Origin: Hyphomicrobium methylovorum
GTDB taxonomy: Bacteria; Pseudomonadota; Alphaproteobacteria; Rhizobiales; Hyphomicrobiaceae
Direction: 5' to 3'
Assembly (NCBI RefSeq): GCF_013626205.1
Contig: NZ_QHJE01000001.1
Coordinates: 2,088,501 to 2,152,500 of the forward strand
DNA: 64,000 nt
Shown here: piece after piece, positions 35,782 through 45,395 of the stretch
How the letters are laid out: every line of letters begins with the position of its first letter
Numbering within the stretch: the stretch's first letter is position 1
Position numbers and translations under genes: made by a program
The notes under the pieces: model-generated
What the model was told of the DNA's origin: nothing
What the model saw: the letters and a program-made list of their open reading frames with translations, nothing else
The model's database searches: none

Positions 35782-36768
35782 TTAGGTTCCCGCCTTTTTC
35801 TCAATGCGCATCAGCATGAGGCGCGCGAGCGCCAGCACGACGAAGGTGATGAAGAAGAGAATGAGACCGAGGGCGATCAGCGACGATGTATAGAGATCGC
35901 CAACGGCTTCGGTGAATTCGTTCGCGATGGTTGCCGATATCGTGGTGCCAGGCGCCAGGATCGAACCGGAAATGCGGTGTGCGTTGCCGATGACGAACGT
36001 CACGGCCATCGTCTCGCCGAGCGCGCGGCCGAGGCCGAGCATGACTCCGCCGATGATGCCGACGCGGGTGTAAGGAATGACGACGTTGCTGACGACTTCG
36101 CGCGTCGTCCAGCCCAGTCCGTAAGCTGCTTCCTTCAATACCGGTGGCACGGTTTCGAATACGTCACGGCAGACAGCGGTGATGAAGGGCAGGATCATCA
36201 TCGCGAGAATGAGCGACGATGTCAGAATGCCGATGCCGTATGGCGGACCGGAGAACAGCGTTTCGAGTATGGGCACGCCTTTGAACGTCGAGATCAGTTC
36301 GGGCTGCACGTAGCGCTGAATGAAGGGGGCGAAGAAGAAAAGGCCCCAGATGCCGTAGATGATGCTGGGAACGCCGGCCAGAAGCTCAATCGCGACGCCG
36401 ATCGGGCGGCGGAGGGCCATCGGGCAAAGCTCGGTCAGGAAGACGGCGATGCCGATGCTGATCGGCACGGCGACGAGCATGGCGATGATCGACGTCACGA
36501 TCGTTCCGTAGATGGGAGCGAGGGCGCCGAACTGTTCGGTTACGGGGTTCCAGACCTCGGTGGTCAGGAAGCTGAAGCCGAACGTTTCAAAGGCGATCCA
36601 CCCACCTGCGACGAGCGAGAGGAAAATCGAGCCCAGAATAATGAGAACGAGATAGGCCGATGACTGGGTGAGCCAGCGGAACAGGACGTCGGTTTTGCGG
36701 AGACGTTCAAGGACGCTGCGCCGTTCGGCGGGCGACTGATGCTCAGGGAGATCTACATAGAAGGTCAA
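35782..36768 (-). CDS. pstC: Phosphate ABC transporter permease PstC
   Basis: This is the second channel subunit. The 328-residue protein has a ~30-residue cytoplasmic N-terminus, six spans, and the permease motif [18 protein letters not shown]. The segment [13 protein letters not shown] is typical of PstC. It is separated from pstS by two stable hairpins, and from pstA by two bases. Confidence 0.94.
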   Translation of the reverse strand: MTFYVDLPEHQSPAERRSVLERLRKTDVLFRWLTQSSAYLVLIILGSIFLSLVAGGWIAFETFGFSFLTTEVWNPVTEQFGALAPIYGTIVTSIIAMLVAVPISIGIAVFLTELCPMALRRPIGVAIELLAGVPSIIYGIWGLFFFAPFIQRYVQPELISTFKGVPILETLFSGPPYGIGILTSSLILAMMILPFITAVCRDVFETVPPVLKEAAYGLGWTTREVVSNVVIPYTRVGIIGGVMLGLGRALGETMAVTFVIGNAHRISGSILAPGTTISATIANEFTEAVGDLYTSSLIALGLILFFITFVVLALARLMLMRIEKKAGT

Positions 36769-36791
36769 GTTTTCCGCTCCGGGAAAGGAAA

Positions 36792-36839
36792 CCGACGTTG
36801 CGTCGGAAGGCGGGAGGAGGCGCCACGTAAGGCGCCTCC
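36792..36839 (-). terminator. Two intercistronic hairpins between pstS and pstC
   Basis: One hairpin pairs CCGACG with CGTCGG around TTG (36792-36806). The other pairs GGAGGCGCC with GGCGCCTCC around six bases (36816-36839). No T-run follows. In this position they may stabilise the pstS message or reduce read-through, so that the binding protein exceeds the permease; this is inference. Confidence 0.5.
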
Positions 36840-36853
36840 AAGATTTCCGTCAA

Positions 36854-37900
36854 TCAGTTCGTAGCAAGAACCGGCTTGTCGTCTGCGCCGACGATTTCGG
36901 TCCACGACTTCTTGACCTGTTCGACGACGTTGTCCGGCAGCGGCACGTAGTCGAGAGCCGAGGCTTCTTCGTCACCCTTCGCGTAGGCCCACTCGAAGAA
37001 CTTGAGCGCTTCCTTCACGGCAGCGACGTCCTTCGGCTTCTTGTGGATGAGGATGAACGTCGGGTTGGTGATCGGCCAGGTGTTGGCGCCGGGCTCTTCC
37101 GTCAGGATAACGCCCATGCCGGGAGCCTTGGACCAGTCGGCGTTCGCGGCTGCTGCCTGGAACGTGTCCATGGTCGGTGCAACGGTCTTGCCGTCCTTGT
37201 TGATGAGCTTGGTGTAGGACAGCTTGTTCTGCTTCGCGTATGCAGATTCAACGTATCCGATAGCGCCCTTCGTCTGCATCACGTTGTTTGCGACGCCTTC
37301 GTTACCCTTGGCGCCGATGCCGACGGGGAACTGAACGGAGGTGTTCGAGCCGATCTTCGATTTGAAGTCCGCGCTGACCTTCGAGAGGTAGTTGGTCCAG
37401 ACGAACGTGGTGCCCGATCCGTCCGAGCGGAAGACAACGGCGATGGCGTCGTTCGGGAGCTTGAGGTCGGGATTGAGCTTCTTGATCGCGGCGTCATCCC
37501 AATGGGTGATTTCGCCGAGGTAGATCTTGGAGATGGTCTGACCGTCGAGAACGAGGTCACCCGGCTTGATGCCGTCGATGTGGACGACCGGAACGATGCC
37601 GCCCAAAACGGTCGGGAACTGCACGAGGCCGTTCTTTTCGAGGTCTTCAGCGGAAAGCGGCTTGTCGGAAGCGCCGAAGGTGACCGTGTTGGCGATGATC
37701 TGCTTGATGCCGCCGCCCGAGCCGATCGACTGATAATTCAAGCCGACGTTGGTCTCTTTCTTGTAGCTATCGGCCCACTTTGCGTAGACCGGGTAGGGGA
37801 ACGTGGCGCCAGCGCCGGAAATGTTGCCGGCCTGCACTGGGGCAGCCACAGCGGCCGTGACCGCAAGCGCCGCAAAAAGCGCAACCAAAGACTTTTTCAC
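36854..37900 (-). CDS. pstS: Phosphate ABC transporter substrate-binding protein PstS
   Basis: PstS binds phosphate in the periplasm. The 348-residue protein has a clear signal peptide (about 1-24, ending VQA) and the mature start [13 protein letters not shown]. It also has the ligand-binding segments GSGGGIKQI and [10 protein letters not shown] set the start at a GTG preceded by GGAGA, which begins the signal peptide; a longer frame adds 14 unlikely residues. It opens the pst operon downstream of phoR. Confidence 0.94.
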   Translation of the reverse strand: MKKSLVALFAALAVTAAVAAPVQAGNISGAGATFPYPVYAKWADSYKKETNVGLNYQSIGSGGGIKQIIANTVTFGASDKPLSAEDLEKNGLVQFPTVLGGIVPVVHIDGIKPGDLVLDGQTISKIYLGEITHWDDAAIKKLNPDLKLPNDAIAVVFRSDGSGTTFVWTNYLSKVSADFKSKIGSNTSVQFPVGIGAKGNEGVANNVMQTKGAIGYVESAYAKQNKLSYTKLINKDGKTVAPTMDTFQAAAANADWSKAPGMGVILTEEPGANTWPITNPTFILIHKKPKDVAAVKEALKFFEWAYAKGDEEASALDYVPLPDNVVEQVKKSWTEIVGADDKPVLATN

Positions 37901-38226
37901 TCGTGTTCTCCTGTTGAACGAGGGCTCTAATTGCCCCGTCACTCCCCTTTGCCGGCCGTGCCCGGCAAAACGTTCTCCGGTTTCGTTTTGTCACCGCATG
38001 AACGGCGACAGCACTTTCGAACGCGTCTTCCCCTTGAGGTGTCGCGCGTTTGCTCGCGCATTTCGGCGAGCCGCGACCCTTGTGCCCGGCAAACCCTTTT
38101 TGGCGGGCCTCGTTCCGGGGCGTTGGCCGAACCCGACCGCAGCGGGGTGGCCGGCAATGTCATCCATTTCAGGACAACTCAACGCGAGGACGTTCTAGAC
38201 CTTTGTTGCAATAGATTTGTGACAGA
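37901..38226. other. phoR-pstS intergenic region (pst leader)
   Basis: These 326 bases contain no gene that I can support. A candidate Pho box lies at its upstream end. The rest is GC-rich, with no terminator-type hairpin with a T-run, so read-through from phoR is possible. Confidence 0.5.
38208..38225 (-). promoter_or_regulatory. Candidate Pho box upstream of pstS
   Basis: On the minus strand the sequence reads CTGTCAC-AAAT-CTATTGC. The first 7-base half fits the PhoB repeat (CTGTCAT/C) well and the four-base spacer is right. The second half matches only partly. It starts two bases after the phoR stop and lies about 308 bases before the pstS start, so the leader would be long. Confidence 0.45.
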
Positions 38227-39534
38227 TTAACTTATTGAATTACAATTATATTTTAATGCAGGAAGCGTGACTCGAAACGTGGTGCCCTGGCCAACGACTG
38301 ACTCGACGGATAATTCGGCCGAATGGCGCGTGAGAATGTGCTTGGTGATGGCGAGGCCGAGGCCTGTGCCTCCAACGCGCCGGCTGTGCTCGGCGTTGAC
38401 ACGGTAAAAGCGTTCGGTGAGACGCGGCAAGTGCTCGGGGCTGATGCCCGGGCCGTTGTCTGACACGGAAACGATGGCGTGAGGCGTGGAGCCCGATGCC
38501 GCGTCCTTCGAGCTTGGCTTGAACTCGGGCGTGACTGTCACCTTGCCGCTTTCGCGGCCATACTTGATGCTGTTTTCGATCAAATTGTGAAACACCTGGA
38601 ACAGCTCGTCGCGGTCGCCTAAAGCGACAAGCGGCTCTGGCGTGTTCGCGATCGTAATCTTGATGTCTCGCGCCGCTGCGATGGGTGCGAGCGCGCGGCC
38701 AACGTCTGCCAGTAGGCCGTTTACATCGACTGTGCCGGTGGGCTTCAGGTTGGCCTTTTCCTCGGCCCGGCTCAGCAGCAACAGATCGTCGATCAAACGT
38801 TTCATGCGATTGGCCTGATCGGCCATGATCGCGAGGAAGCGATCGCGTGCGCCTTCGTCGTTTCGTGCGGGGCCCTGTAGTGTTTCAATGAAGCCGTGCA
38901 GTGTCGCGAGCGGCGTGCGCAGTTCGTGGCTCGCGTTTGCGATGAAGTCGGTGCGCATTTCCAGCAGGCGGTGCTGCTCGGATTGGTCGTGCATCGTAAT
39001 GAGAACCGCCCGCGCCTTGCGATGCTCTGTGTTGCCCAACGCGGAAATCGTAACGATGAAGCGGCGGCCAAGCACCCCGTGTGGCAACAGACGCGAGGTG
39101 CGGCGTTCCCCGTTTTCGAGCACGGCGCTCACGGATTCGAGCAGTTCGGGATCCCGACTGACATGTTCTAGAGATTTTCCGGCTTGAAGGAGGTCGAACA
39201 CAGCGCGCGCCGGTTCATTGTAGCTTTGGATGATCGACGAGCGGTCAACGACGACGGCTGGATCGGGCATCGCAGCCACGACTTCGGGCCACGGTAAGAC
39301 CTTTTCGCTGCGCGTCCTTTTGACGATCATCTCAAGCATGTCGTCACTCAGCGCATCGCTTCGCCAAATTGCGATGACAGCCGCGCCTATGGTCGCACCG
39401 CAGAGGGCCAGGATGACGCTGCGAAATGGTTCGGCCGCGTAAAGCGTGAGCAGAGCTGCGACGGGCGTCGCAACGCAAAAAGCGATGATCCCGAAGCGGC
39501 GGATGGACAAGCGTTCGCGAGATCGAAGAGACAT
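38227..39534 (-). CDS. phoR: Phosphate regulon sensor kinase PhoR
   Basis: PhoR phosphorylates PhoB when phosphate is scarce. The 435-residue protein has two closely spaced N-terminal spans (about residues 15-55), almost no periplasmic part, a PAS-like region, the phosphoacceptor His in ANASHELRTPLATLHGF, and an ATPase domain with VSDNGPGISPEHL and GGTGLGLAIT. This topology is that of PhoR. It lies 19 bases after an Rrf2-type regulator gene on the same strand and precedes the pst operon. The start has no strong ribosome site. Confidence 0.92.
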   Translation of the reverse strand: MSLRSRERLSIRRFGIIAFCVATPVAALLTLYAAEPFRSVILALCGATIGAAVIAIWRSDALSDDMLEMIVKRTRSEKVLPWPEVVAAMPDPAVVVDRSSIIQSYNEPARAVFDLLQAGKSLEHVSRDPELLESVSAVLENGERRTSRLLPHGVLGRRFIVTISALGNTEHRKARAVLITMHDQSEQHRLLEMRTDFIANASHELRTPLATLHGFIETLQGPARNDEGARDRFLAIMADQANRMKRLIDDLLLLSRAEEKANLKPTGTVDVNGLLADVGRALAPIAAARDIKITIANTPEPLVALGDRDELFQVFHNLIENSIKYGRESGKVTVTPEFKPSSKDAASGSTPHAIVSVSDNGPGISPEHLPRLTERFYRVNAEHSRRVGGTGLGLAITKHILTRHSAELSVESVVGQGTTFRVTLPALKYNCNSIS

Positions 39535-39553
39535 CGGAGGTCCGGGCGAAAGA

Positions 39554-40063
39554 CTAAGTCCGGCGCATGCCGCGGGCAGCAGGTCTCTTTGTCGTTGCAC
39601 GTGTTCGTGTCGTGCGTGCGGGGCCGGTCGTCTCTTCCGTACCCGTCACGTTCGCGATCTCCATCGGCGATCGCACCGCAAGTTCGGCCAGGGAATGCTG
39701 ATCGAGAACGGAAATGAACGCACCCAGAGCGTCATCAAACATAGCGTTGATGTTCGCAGGGTCGGATTCGGGTGACTTGCGGTTGCGTCCGCCTTCAACT
39801 TGGACGCGCGTCACCTCGATCGCGCGAACGATGTCGCCGATGCGAATTTCGGCGGCGGGACGCGCCAAACGGACACCACCGTTCGGTCCGCGCAAGGCCA
39901 CGACGAAGCCAGCGCGCGACAGGATGTGCACGATCTTGAAGACGTTTTGTTTCGTAACACCCAGACGGCCCGAAATACTGGCAACCTTTACGAGCTGGTC
40001 ACCTGCGTGGGCACAATCCACCAAAATACGGATTGCGTGTCCGGTTTGCTTCGTTAAGCGCAT
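39554..40063 (-). CDS. Rrf2-family transcription regulator without cluster cysteines
   Basis: Rrf2 regulators (IscR, NsrR, RirA) usually sense iron, Fe-S status or NO through a cluster held by three cysteines near residues 90-105. The 169-residue protein has the winged-helix domain (MRLTKQTGHAIRILVD, then LRGPNGGVRLARP). Its only cysteine is in LVDCAHAG, so the three ligands are missing. The tail is Thr/Arg-rich. It diverges from the imelysin/oxidase operon, which it may control, and lies 19 bases upstream of phoR. The signal it senses cannot be inferred. Confidence 0.85.
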   Translation of the reverse strand: MRLTKQTGHAIRILVDCAHAGDQLVKVASISGRLGVTKQNVFKIVHILSRAGFVVALRGPNGGVRLARPAAEIRIGDIVRAIEVTRVQVEGGRNRKSPESDPANINAMFDDALGAFISVLDQHSLAELAVRSPMEIANVTGTEETTGPARTTRTRATTKRPAARGMRRT

Positions 40064-40184
40064 TTCGATACCTGAAAGGCAGCCCCGCGGCGCAAATATT
40101 CCATGGCAGAGCTTGTTTCACAGTTCTTGGCAACGTGGCAAGTGCCGGGGGCCGGGATGGCATGTACAATGTCGCCGAGTTCAC

Positions 40185-40214
40185 TTGACACTGTCGATCC
40201 AGGCTCAATCTATA
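40185..40214 (+). promoter_or_regulatory. Candidate promoter of the imelysin/oxidase operon
   Basis: A perfect TTGACA -35 box is followed after 18 bases by TCTATA. A hexamer ATACCT overlaps the end of the -10 and has its inverted copy AGGTAT at 40237-40242, a possible regulator site. The gene starts 75 bases after the -10. Confidence 0.5.
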
Positions 40215-40288
40215 CCTCTCCAGTAAATAAAAACGAAGGTATCCCCGTGGCTGCACTGCGAAATTCAAAGTTTGACGGAGATTTGGGA

Positions 40289-41575
40289 ATGGCGAAGGCG
40301 GCGGTAGCTCTGGCGAGTGTGATTGGACTGGCGTTTGGCGTCGTCGTCACAGCGGCTGGCCCGGCGCGCGCCGATGCGCCGGCCGTAAAGGATATCGTTC
40401 AAAATTACGGGAATCTGGCGGAAACGATCTATGGCGACGCGCTGGCGAAGGCGCGCGATCTCGATAAGGCCGTTGATGATCTACTGGCTGAACCCACAAC
40501 CGAAAAGCTCGCAGCGGCCCGCGACGCGTGGAAAGCGGCACGTGTTCCTTACATGCAGAGCGAAGGATTCCGGTTCGGCAACAGGATCGTGGACGATTGG
40601 GAAGGTCGTGTGAATTCCTGGCCGCTGGATGAGGGTTTGATCGATTACGTCGATGCAGCCAGCTACGGCGACGAAAAGGCAGAAAATCCTCTCTACACGG
40701 CCAATATCATTGCCAACAAATCCATTCGGCTCGGCCCGAAGGTTCTGGACGCGAGCAAGATCACCAAAGAGGTGATCGGCCAACTGAACAGTGCGCTGCA
40801 CGTCGAATCGAATGTCGGCACGGGGTATCACGCCATTGAGTTTCTGCTTTGGGGGCAGGATCTGCACGGGACGGGACCCGGCGCTGGCGAACGGCCCGTT
40901 ACGGACTACGATCTGAAGGCGTGCACGGGCGGGAATTGCGACCGGCGGCGCGATTATCTGAAGGCCGCGAGCGGTCTGCTGGTTGATGACCTTGCGGAGA
41001 TGACCGGCAATTGGAAGGCGGGCGGACCCGCGCGGGTTGCACTTGAAGCGCAGGGCGATAACGTCGCGCTGTCGTCGATCCTGACAGGTATCGGCTCGCT
41101 GTCTTACGGTGAGCTTGCAGGCGAGCGCATGAAGCTTGGTGTGCTGCTGCACGATCCCGAGGAAGAGCACGATTGCTTCTCCGACAACACGCAGAACAGC
41201 CACTACTTCGATCAGGTCGGCATGATCGGGATCTGGAACGGAAAGTACGAGGGCTCAAAGACCGTCAGCGGCGCGAGCATCGCCGAATTGGCGCGGGCGA
41301 AGGCTCCGGAAGCCGCGAAGCGCGTGGACGAGGCGATGGCCAATACGCTCGCGAAGTTGAAGGCGATCAAAGACAAGGCCGACTCCGGCGAAATGGCCTA
41401 CGACCAGATGCTGGCCGCTGGAAATGAAGCTGGCAACAAGATGATCCTCGACGGCGTAGATGCTCTCGTGGCGCAGGCGCGCGCGATCGAAGGCGTCGTC
41501 GCGGCGCTGCATCTCAAGATCAAGATGGAAGGTTCCGATAGCCTCGACAACCCGACGGCAGTTGGAAGCAAGTAG
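40289..41575 (+). CDS. Imelysin-family periplasmic protein (peptidase M75 fold), first copy
   Basis: Imelysin-like proteins are iron-regulated, periplasmic or lipoprotein metal-binding proteins related to EfeO. The 428-residue protein has a signal peptide (about 1-29, ending ARA) and the GxHxxE motif in GTGYHAIEFLLWG, with the family segment RIVDDWEGRVNSWPLDEG. Two cysteines lie in the CTGGNC segment. The ATG follows GGAG. A GTG 14 codons upstream, also with a ribosome site, is an alternative. It is the first gene of a five-gene operon with an oxidase and a dihaem protein. Confidence 0.88.
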   Translation: MAKAAVALASVIGLAFGVVVTAAGPARADAPAVKDIVQNYGNLAETIYGDALAKARDLDKAVDDLLAEPTTEKLAAARDAWKAARVPYMQSEGFRFGNRIVDDWEGRVNSWPLDEGLIDYVDAASYGDEKAENPLYTANIIANKSIRLGPKVLDASKITKEVIGQLNSALHVESNVGTGYHAIEFLLWGQDLHGTGPGAGERPVTDYDLKACTGGNCDRRRDYLKAASGLLVDDLAEMTGNWKAGGPARVALEAQGDNVALSSILTGIGSLSYGELAGERMKLGVLLHDPEEEHDCFSDNTQNSHYFDQVGMIGIWNGKYEGSKTVSGASIAELARAKAPEAAKRVDEAMANTLAKLKAIKDKADSGEMAYDQMLAAGNEAGNKMILDGVDALVAQARAIEGVVAALHLKIKMEGSDSLDNPTAVGSK

Positions 41576-41626
41576 CGGCCAGGCATCGCGAGCGTTCGCG
41601 ATGCGTGTGCGGTTATAAGAGGAAGC

Positions 41627-43096
41627 ATGGGTACGACACGACGACAGTTTGTTGCGGGCGCCGCCGCGTTTTCGGGTGGCGTCGCAGCGTCTTTCGCCGG
41701 CACCGCGTACGTTGCCAGAGCGCGGGACGCGCTAACGCCGGAAATCGTGGCGGAGCCCATCGCGTCCGGCGTCAAGCATCTCGCGCTTGATCTCGCCGAG
41801 CGGCCGACGGCGCTTCCGTGCTTCAATGGCGCGACGTTGCCGTTGTGGACGTTCGAAGAAGGAACGACGTTTCCCATCGTGCGGATGAAACTTGGCGAGC
41901 GTCTTGAGACGACGTTGGTCAATAACCTGCCGCGGCAGGGCGAATACGTGTCGATCCATTGGCACGGTCTCAGGATACCGAACGATCAGGACGGTGTTCC
42001 GTTTCTCACGCAGCAGCCGATCGAGCCCGGCGCCAAGGGCAGCTACAGTTTCACGCCGCCCGACACCGGGTCGTTCTTTTTTCACACGCACTGCAATTCG
42101 GCGGAGCATTTCGGACGCGGGTTGGTAGCGGCGCTGATTGTCGAGGGTGACGAGATTTCACCTCCCGACGCTGAACTCGTTCTGCTGATGAAGGACTGGC
42201 GAATTTCGCCGGACGGCAAATTTCTTCCGTTCATCACCGATGATGGTGCGGCGCGTGCAGGCACGTCTGGCACCGTTCGCTCGGTCAACGGTGTGACTAA
42301 GCCGGTGTTTAAGGTTCCAGCTTCGGCAGACGTTCGCATTCGCTTCTACAACGTAGATCCGGTGCGTATTTCGGAGATTGGTTTCGAGACGGCGGAAGCG
42401 GCAATCATCGCGGTCGACGGAAACGGACAACCGCCGATCATGCTCGAATCCTGGCGGCTTGGTCCGGCGATGCGTGTCGACCTGCTGCTGCGTACGCCGC
42501 CTGCGGGCGAGACGGTGCGGTTGATGGATTACTTCTCGAAAGTTCCCGCTGTTCTTGCCGAGTTCGTTTCGGAAGGTGCGCCGCGACGGACGGGGAAATT
42601 CGTTCCGCAGCCGCTGAAGGTTTCGAAGTTTGCGCCGCTCGATGAGGCGAGTGCTGAGCACATCCAAATGGATTTCTCGGCGACTGCGACGGGCGAAGCG
42701 GTTGTGCAGATGAGTGATGCCACGGGCACTACAATCGGCTCGCTTTGTCTTTCGACCAATACGTTCTGGGCGATCAACAAGGAAGCGTGGCCCAGCAAGG
42801 ATCATCAAAATCTCGGCGCGCCGCTTGCGGTTCTCAAGAGCGGTAACAGCTACGTATTCGAGCTGAAGAATCTGACGCCGCACGCGCATCCGATCCATAT
42901 TCACGGGCATATGTTTGAGGTTCTTGGCTCTAACCTCCGTCGACTTCCGCGGTTTCGCGCCGACACTGTGCTGCTTTTGCCGAAGGAGCGGATCACCGTC
43001 GGACTGGTCGCGGGCGATCCCGGAAAATGGATGTTCCACTGCCACATCATCGAACATCAAGAGACCGGGATGATGGGCTACATCGTCGTGACATGA
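41627..43096 (+). CDS. Tat-exported multicopper oxidase
   Basis: Such oxidases couple oxidation of Cu(I), Fe(II) or other substrates to O2 reduction. The 489-residue protein begins with a Tat signal (TTRRQFVAGAAAF) and has all four copper-site blocks: HWHGLR, FFHTHCNSAEH, HPIHIHGHMF and the Cys/His/Met block FHCHIIEHQETGM. Type 1, 2 and 3 coppers should therefore all be bound. There is no Met-rich insertion as in CueO. In this operon a ferroxidase role is the natural inference. Its TGA overlaps the next ATG. Confidence 0.9.
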   Translation: MGTTRRQFVAGAAAFSGGVAASFAGTAYVARARDALTPEIVAEPIASGVKHLALDLAERPTALPCFNGATLPLWTFEEGTTFPIVRMKLGERLETTLVNNLPRQGEYVSIHWHGLRIPNDQDGVPFLTQQPIEPGAKGSYSFTPPDTGSFFFHTHCNSAEHFGRGLVAALIVEGDEISPPDAELVLLMKDWRISPDGKFLPFITDDGAARAGTSGTVRSVNGVTKPVFKVPASADVRIRFYNVDPVRISEIGFETAEAAIIAVDGNGQPPIMLESWRLGPAMRVDLLLRTPPAGETVRLMDYFSKVPAVLAEFVSEGAPRRTGKFVPQPLKVSKFAPLDEASAEHIQMDFSATATGEAVVQMSDATGTTIGSLCLSTNTFWAINKEAWPSKDHQNLGAPLAVLKSGNSYVFELKNLTPHAHPIHIHGHMFEVLGSNLRRLPRFRADTVLLLPKERITVGLVAGDPGKWMFHCHIIEHQETGMMGYIVVT

Positions 43097-44292
43097 GCGC
43101 GGTTCGGACGGCAGGCATAATGCCGATGACGATGCTTGCGGCGTTCTTTTTGTCGGGCGGCGAGTTTGCTCTGGCTGCCGATACCGATCCGCTGGATGCG
43201 ATTGCCGGGAAGGCTCTGTTCGACCGCAACTGGATTCCAGCGCCGTCTTCAACAGATGGTTCCGATGGATTGGGTCCGTATTTCACAGCGCGTTCGTGTG
43301 TATCGTGTCACGCGGGCGGGGGAGGGGCGCACGTGGCACCCTCGCGCAACGATCCATCTCGCGACGACATTGCGGGTGCTGTTCTTCGGTTCGGGCGCGC
43401 TGACGGTTCGGCCGATCCCTACTATGAACGGCAACTGCAGACGGATGCGGTTCCGGGTCTTGTTCCGGAAGGGAGCGCGCATTTTCTGCCTGAGCTTTCG
43501 TATCATCTCAACGGGCCGCCGCTTGCTTCTGGTGTGAAGGCGGGTGTGCGTATCGCGCCGCCGCTTCACGGGCGCGGTGCGTTTGATCAGATTTCAGACG
43601 AGGAAATTCTGAAGCGCGCCGATCCTGATGACAAGAACGGCGATGGCATTCGCGGGCGTGCAAACCGTACAGCGGATGGCATCGGCCGGTTTGGATGGAA
43701 GGCGTCGCAAGTGACGCTGGAAGACCAGGTGGCGGACGCGTTCTCTCTCGACATCGGTTTATCGAGCCCGAAGGCGCCGCATCCTTATGGAGATTGCACG
43801 AAGTTGCAGACGGCGTGTCTCGGTGCGCCGAACGGCGAGAGCAAACTATTCGACGGGCGGGAGATATCGGCGACGATGTTGCGGATCGTCGCTAACTACA
43901 TCGAGAGCCTCAAGCCGCGTGCGCTGCAGGACGATTCCGCAGGAGCACGTATTTTTGACGCGACCGGATGTGCGCAGTGCCACGTTCCGAGCCTCAAGGC
44001 GCGCGATGGGAGCCTTATTCCCGCATTTACCGATCTTCTGCTTCACGATATGGGATCGGCGCTCGACGATGGCGTTGGTGAGCCGGGCGTCGCATCTTCG
44101 GAGTGGCGAACGGCGCCGTTGATTGGCGGCGGAAATCGCGGCCCGCGGCGCTATTTGCACGATGGATCGGCGGCGACTGTTGATGAAGCTGTTGCGAAGC
44201 ACGGCGGTGAGGCGGCGCGCAGCCGGGAGCAATTCGGCGCCTTGAAGGCGGAAGATAAATTGCGTCTGATCGAGTATGTAAACGGACTATGA
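43093..44292 (+). CDS. Dihaem c-type cytochrome of the COG3488 'thiol oxidoreductase' type
   Basis: The 399-residue protein has a signal peptide (about 1-32) and two CxxCH haem-binding motifs, CVSCH near residue 77 and CAQCH near residue 297. It ends with a DLLLHDMGSALDDG and RTAPLIG segment typical of COG3488 and MauG-like dihaem proteins. The name 'thiol oxidoreductase' is historical; the reaction is unknown. The start overlaps the oxidase stop (ATGA) and the stop overlaps the next start (ATGA). COG3488, imelysin and DUF1513 genes are found together in many proteobacteria and are iron-regulated there. Confidence 0.87.
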   Translation: MSAVRTAGIMPMTMLAAFFLSGGEFALAADTDPLDAIAGKALFDRNWIPAPSSTDGSDGLGPYFTARSCVSCHAGGGGAHVAPSRNDPSRDDIAGAVLRFGRADGSADPYYERQLQTDAVPGLVPEGSAHFLPELSYHLNGPPLASGVKAGVRIAPPLHGRGAFDQISDEEILKRADPDDKNGDGIRGRANRTADGIGRFGWKASQVTLEDQVADAFSLDIGLSSPKAPHPYGDCTKLQTACLGAPNGESKLFDGREISATMLRIVANYIESLKPRALQDDSAGARIFDATGCAQCHVPSLKARDGSLIPAFTDLLLHDMGSALDDGVGEPGVASSEWRTAPLIGGGNRGPRRYLHDGSAATVDEAVAKHGGEAARSREQFGALKAEDKLRLIEYVNGL

Positions 44293-45395
44293 GACAGAGA
44301 CACAACACCATGCGAAGCGCGATATCTGTTCGTTTGGCGGCGATTGTCGCGACGTTTGCGATGATGGCGTTTGCCGTTGGAAGCGCTCGCGCGGCGGAGA
44401 CGCCACCGACGCACAAGGAGATTGTGCGCGCTGCGATCGAGAAGCATATCCTTCCGCACTTCGATGCACTGAAGGCCGCCACCGGGCCGCTGCCTGACGC
44501 GGTCAGAAATGTCTGCAAAACAGGTAGTCCGGAAGCTAGAGCAGCGCTCGATACTGCGTTCGCGAATGTGGTTACGGCCTACGCGGGCGTCGATTACATG
44601 CGCTTCGGTCCAATGGCCGAGCGTGGCCGCCGCGAGCGGCTTTCATTTTGGCCCGATCCGCGCGGGTTCGTTGGCCGGCAGTTGCGGCTCATTCTTTTGA
44701 ACAAAGATCCGGCGGTGCTGGAGCCCGGTGCAATCGCAAAGCAGAGCGTGGCGGTGCAGGGGCTTTCAGCGCTCGAAGTTTTGATACGCGATAAAGCTGT
44801 GCCGCTTGGACCGGGTGAGGCCGCGGACTATCGCTGTAAGCTTGCGGAAATCATCGCCAAGAACATTCAGACGGTCGCTGGCGAAGTGACCGACGCTTGG
44901 GAAGCGCCGGGCGGTTGGAGAGACACGATGGAGAAGGCCGGGCCAGACAACCCGGTTTATAAGTCCGATAGTGAGGCCGCGGCTGAAACGGTGAAGACGC
45001 TGTTGATGGGCATGTCGCTCACCTCGGATTTGCAGATCAAGCCGCAGATCGATCCGACATTGAAGCTCGCGGGGGCTTATGAAAAGTCCGGCTTGCAGAG
45101 CGCGTATTATCTGGCGTCGATCGCGTCTCTCAAGAATCTGTTCGATACGCTGAAGCTGCAGGCCTATCTCCCGGAAGACAAAGATTGGGTAATGGGTTGG
45201 ATCAGCGGTGCGTGGCGCGCATTTCTATCGACCGACGGTGTCGGTGGACGAGGACCGAAGGCGCAAGAAGGACGCAAGACGCCGCCTCTGCGCGAAGTGT
45301 TCGATAAGTTTGTCGGCATGCGAAAACTGATTACCGGTGAACTTTGCCCAGATGCGCGCATTACGGTGGGATTCAATGAACTCGATGGCGATTGA
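44289..45395 (+). CDS. Imelysin-family periplasmic protein, second copy
   Basis: The 368-residue protein has a signal peptide (hydrophobic segment about 11-35, ending ARAA) and the imelysin fold, with an early HILPHFDAL helix and the GLSALEVLI segment. The GxHxxE motif of the first copy is not present in the same form; this branch has GLSALE instead. The two copies are therefore diverged and probably not interchangeable. The start overlaps the dihaem gene (ATGA), and a second ATG seven codons later is possible. The DUF1513 gene begins inside its 3' end. Confidence 0.85.
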   Translation: MRQRHNTMRSAISVRLAAIVATFAMMAFAVGSARAAETPPTHKEIVRAAIEKHILPHFDALKAATGPLPDAVRNVCKTGSPEARAALDTAFANVVTAYAGVDYMRFGPMAERGRRERLSFWPDPRGFVGRQLRLILLNKDPAVLEPGAIAKQSVAVQGLSALEVLIRDKAVPLGPGEAADYRCKLAEIIAKNIQTVAGEVTDAWEAPGGWRDTMEKAGPDNPVYKSDSEAAAETVKTLLMGMSLTSDLQIKPQIDPTLKLAGAYEKSGLQSAYYLASIASLKNLFDTLKLQAYLPEDKDWVMGWISGAWRAFLSTDGVGGRGPKAQEGRKTPPLREVFDKFVGMRKLITGELCPDARITVGFNELDGD

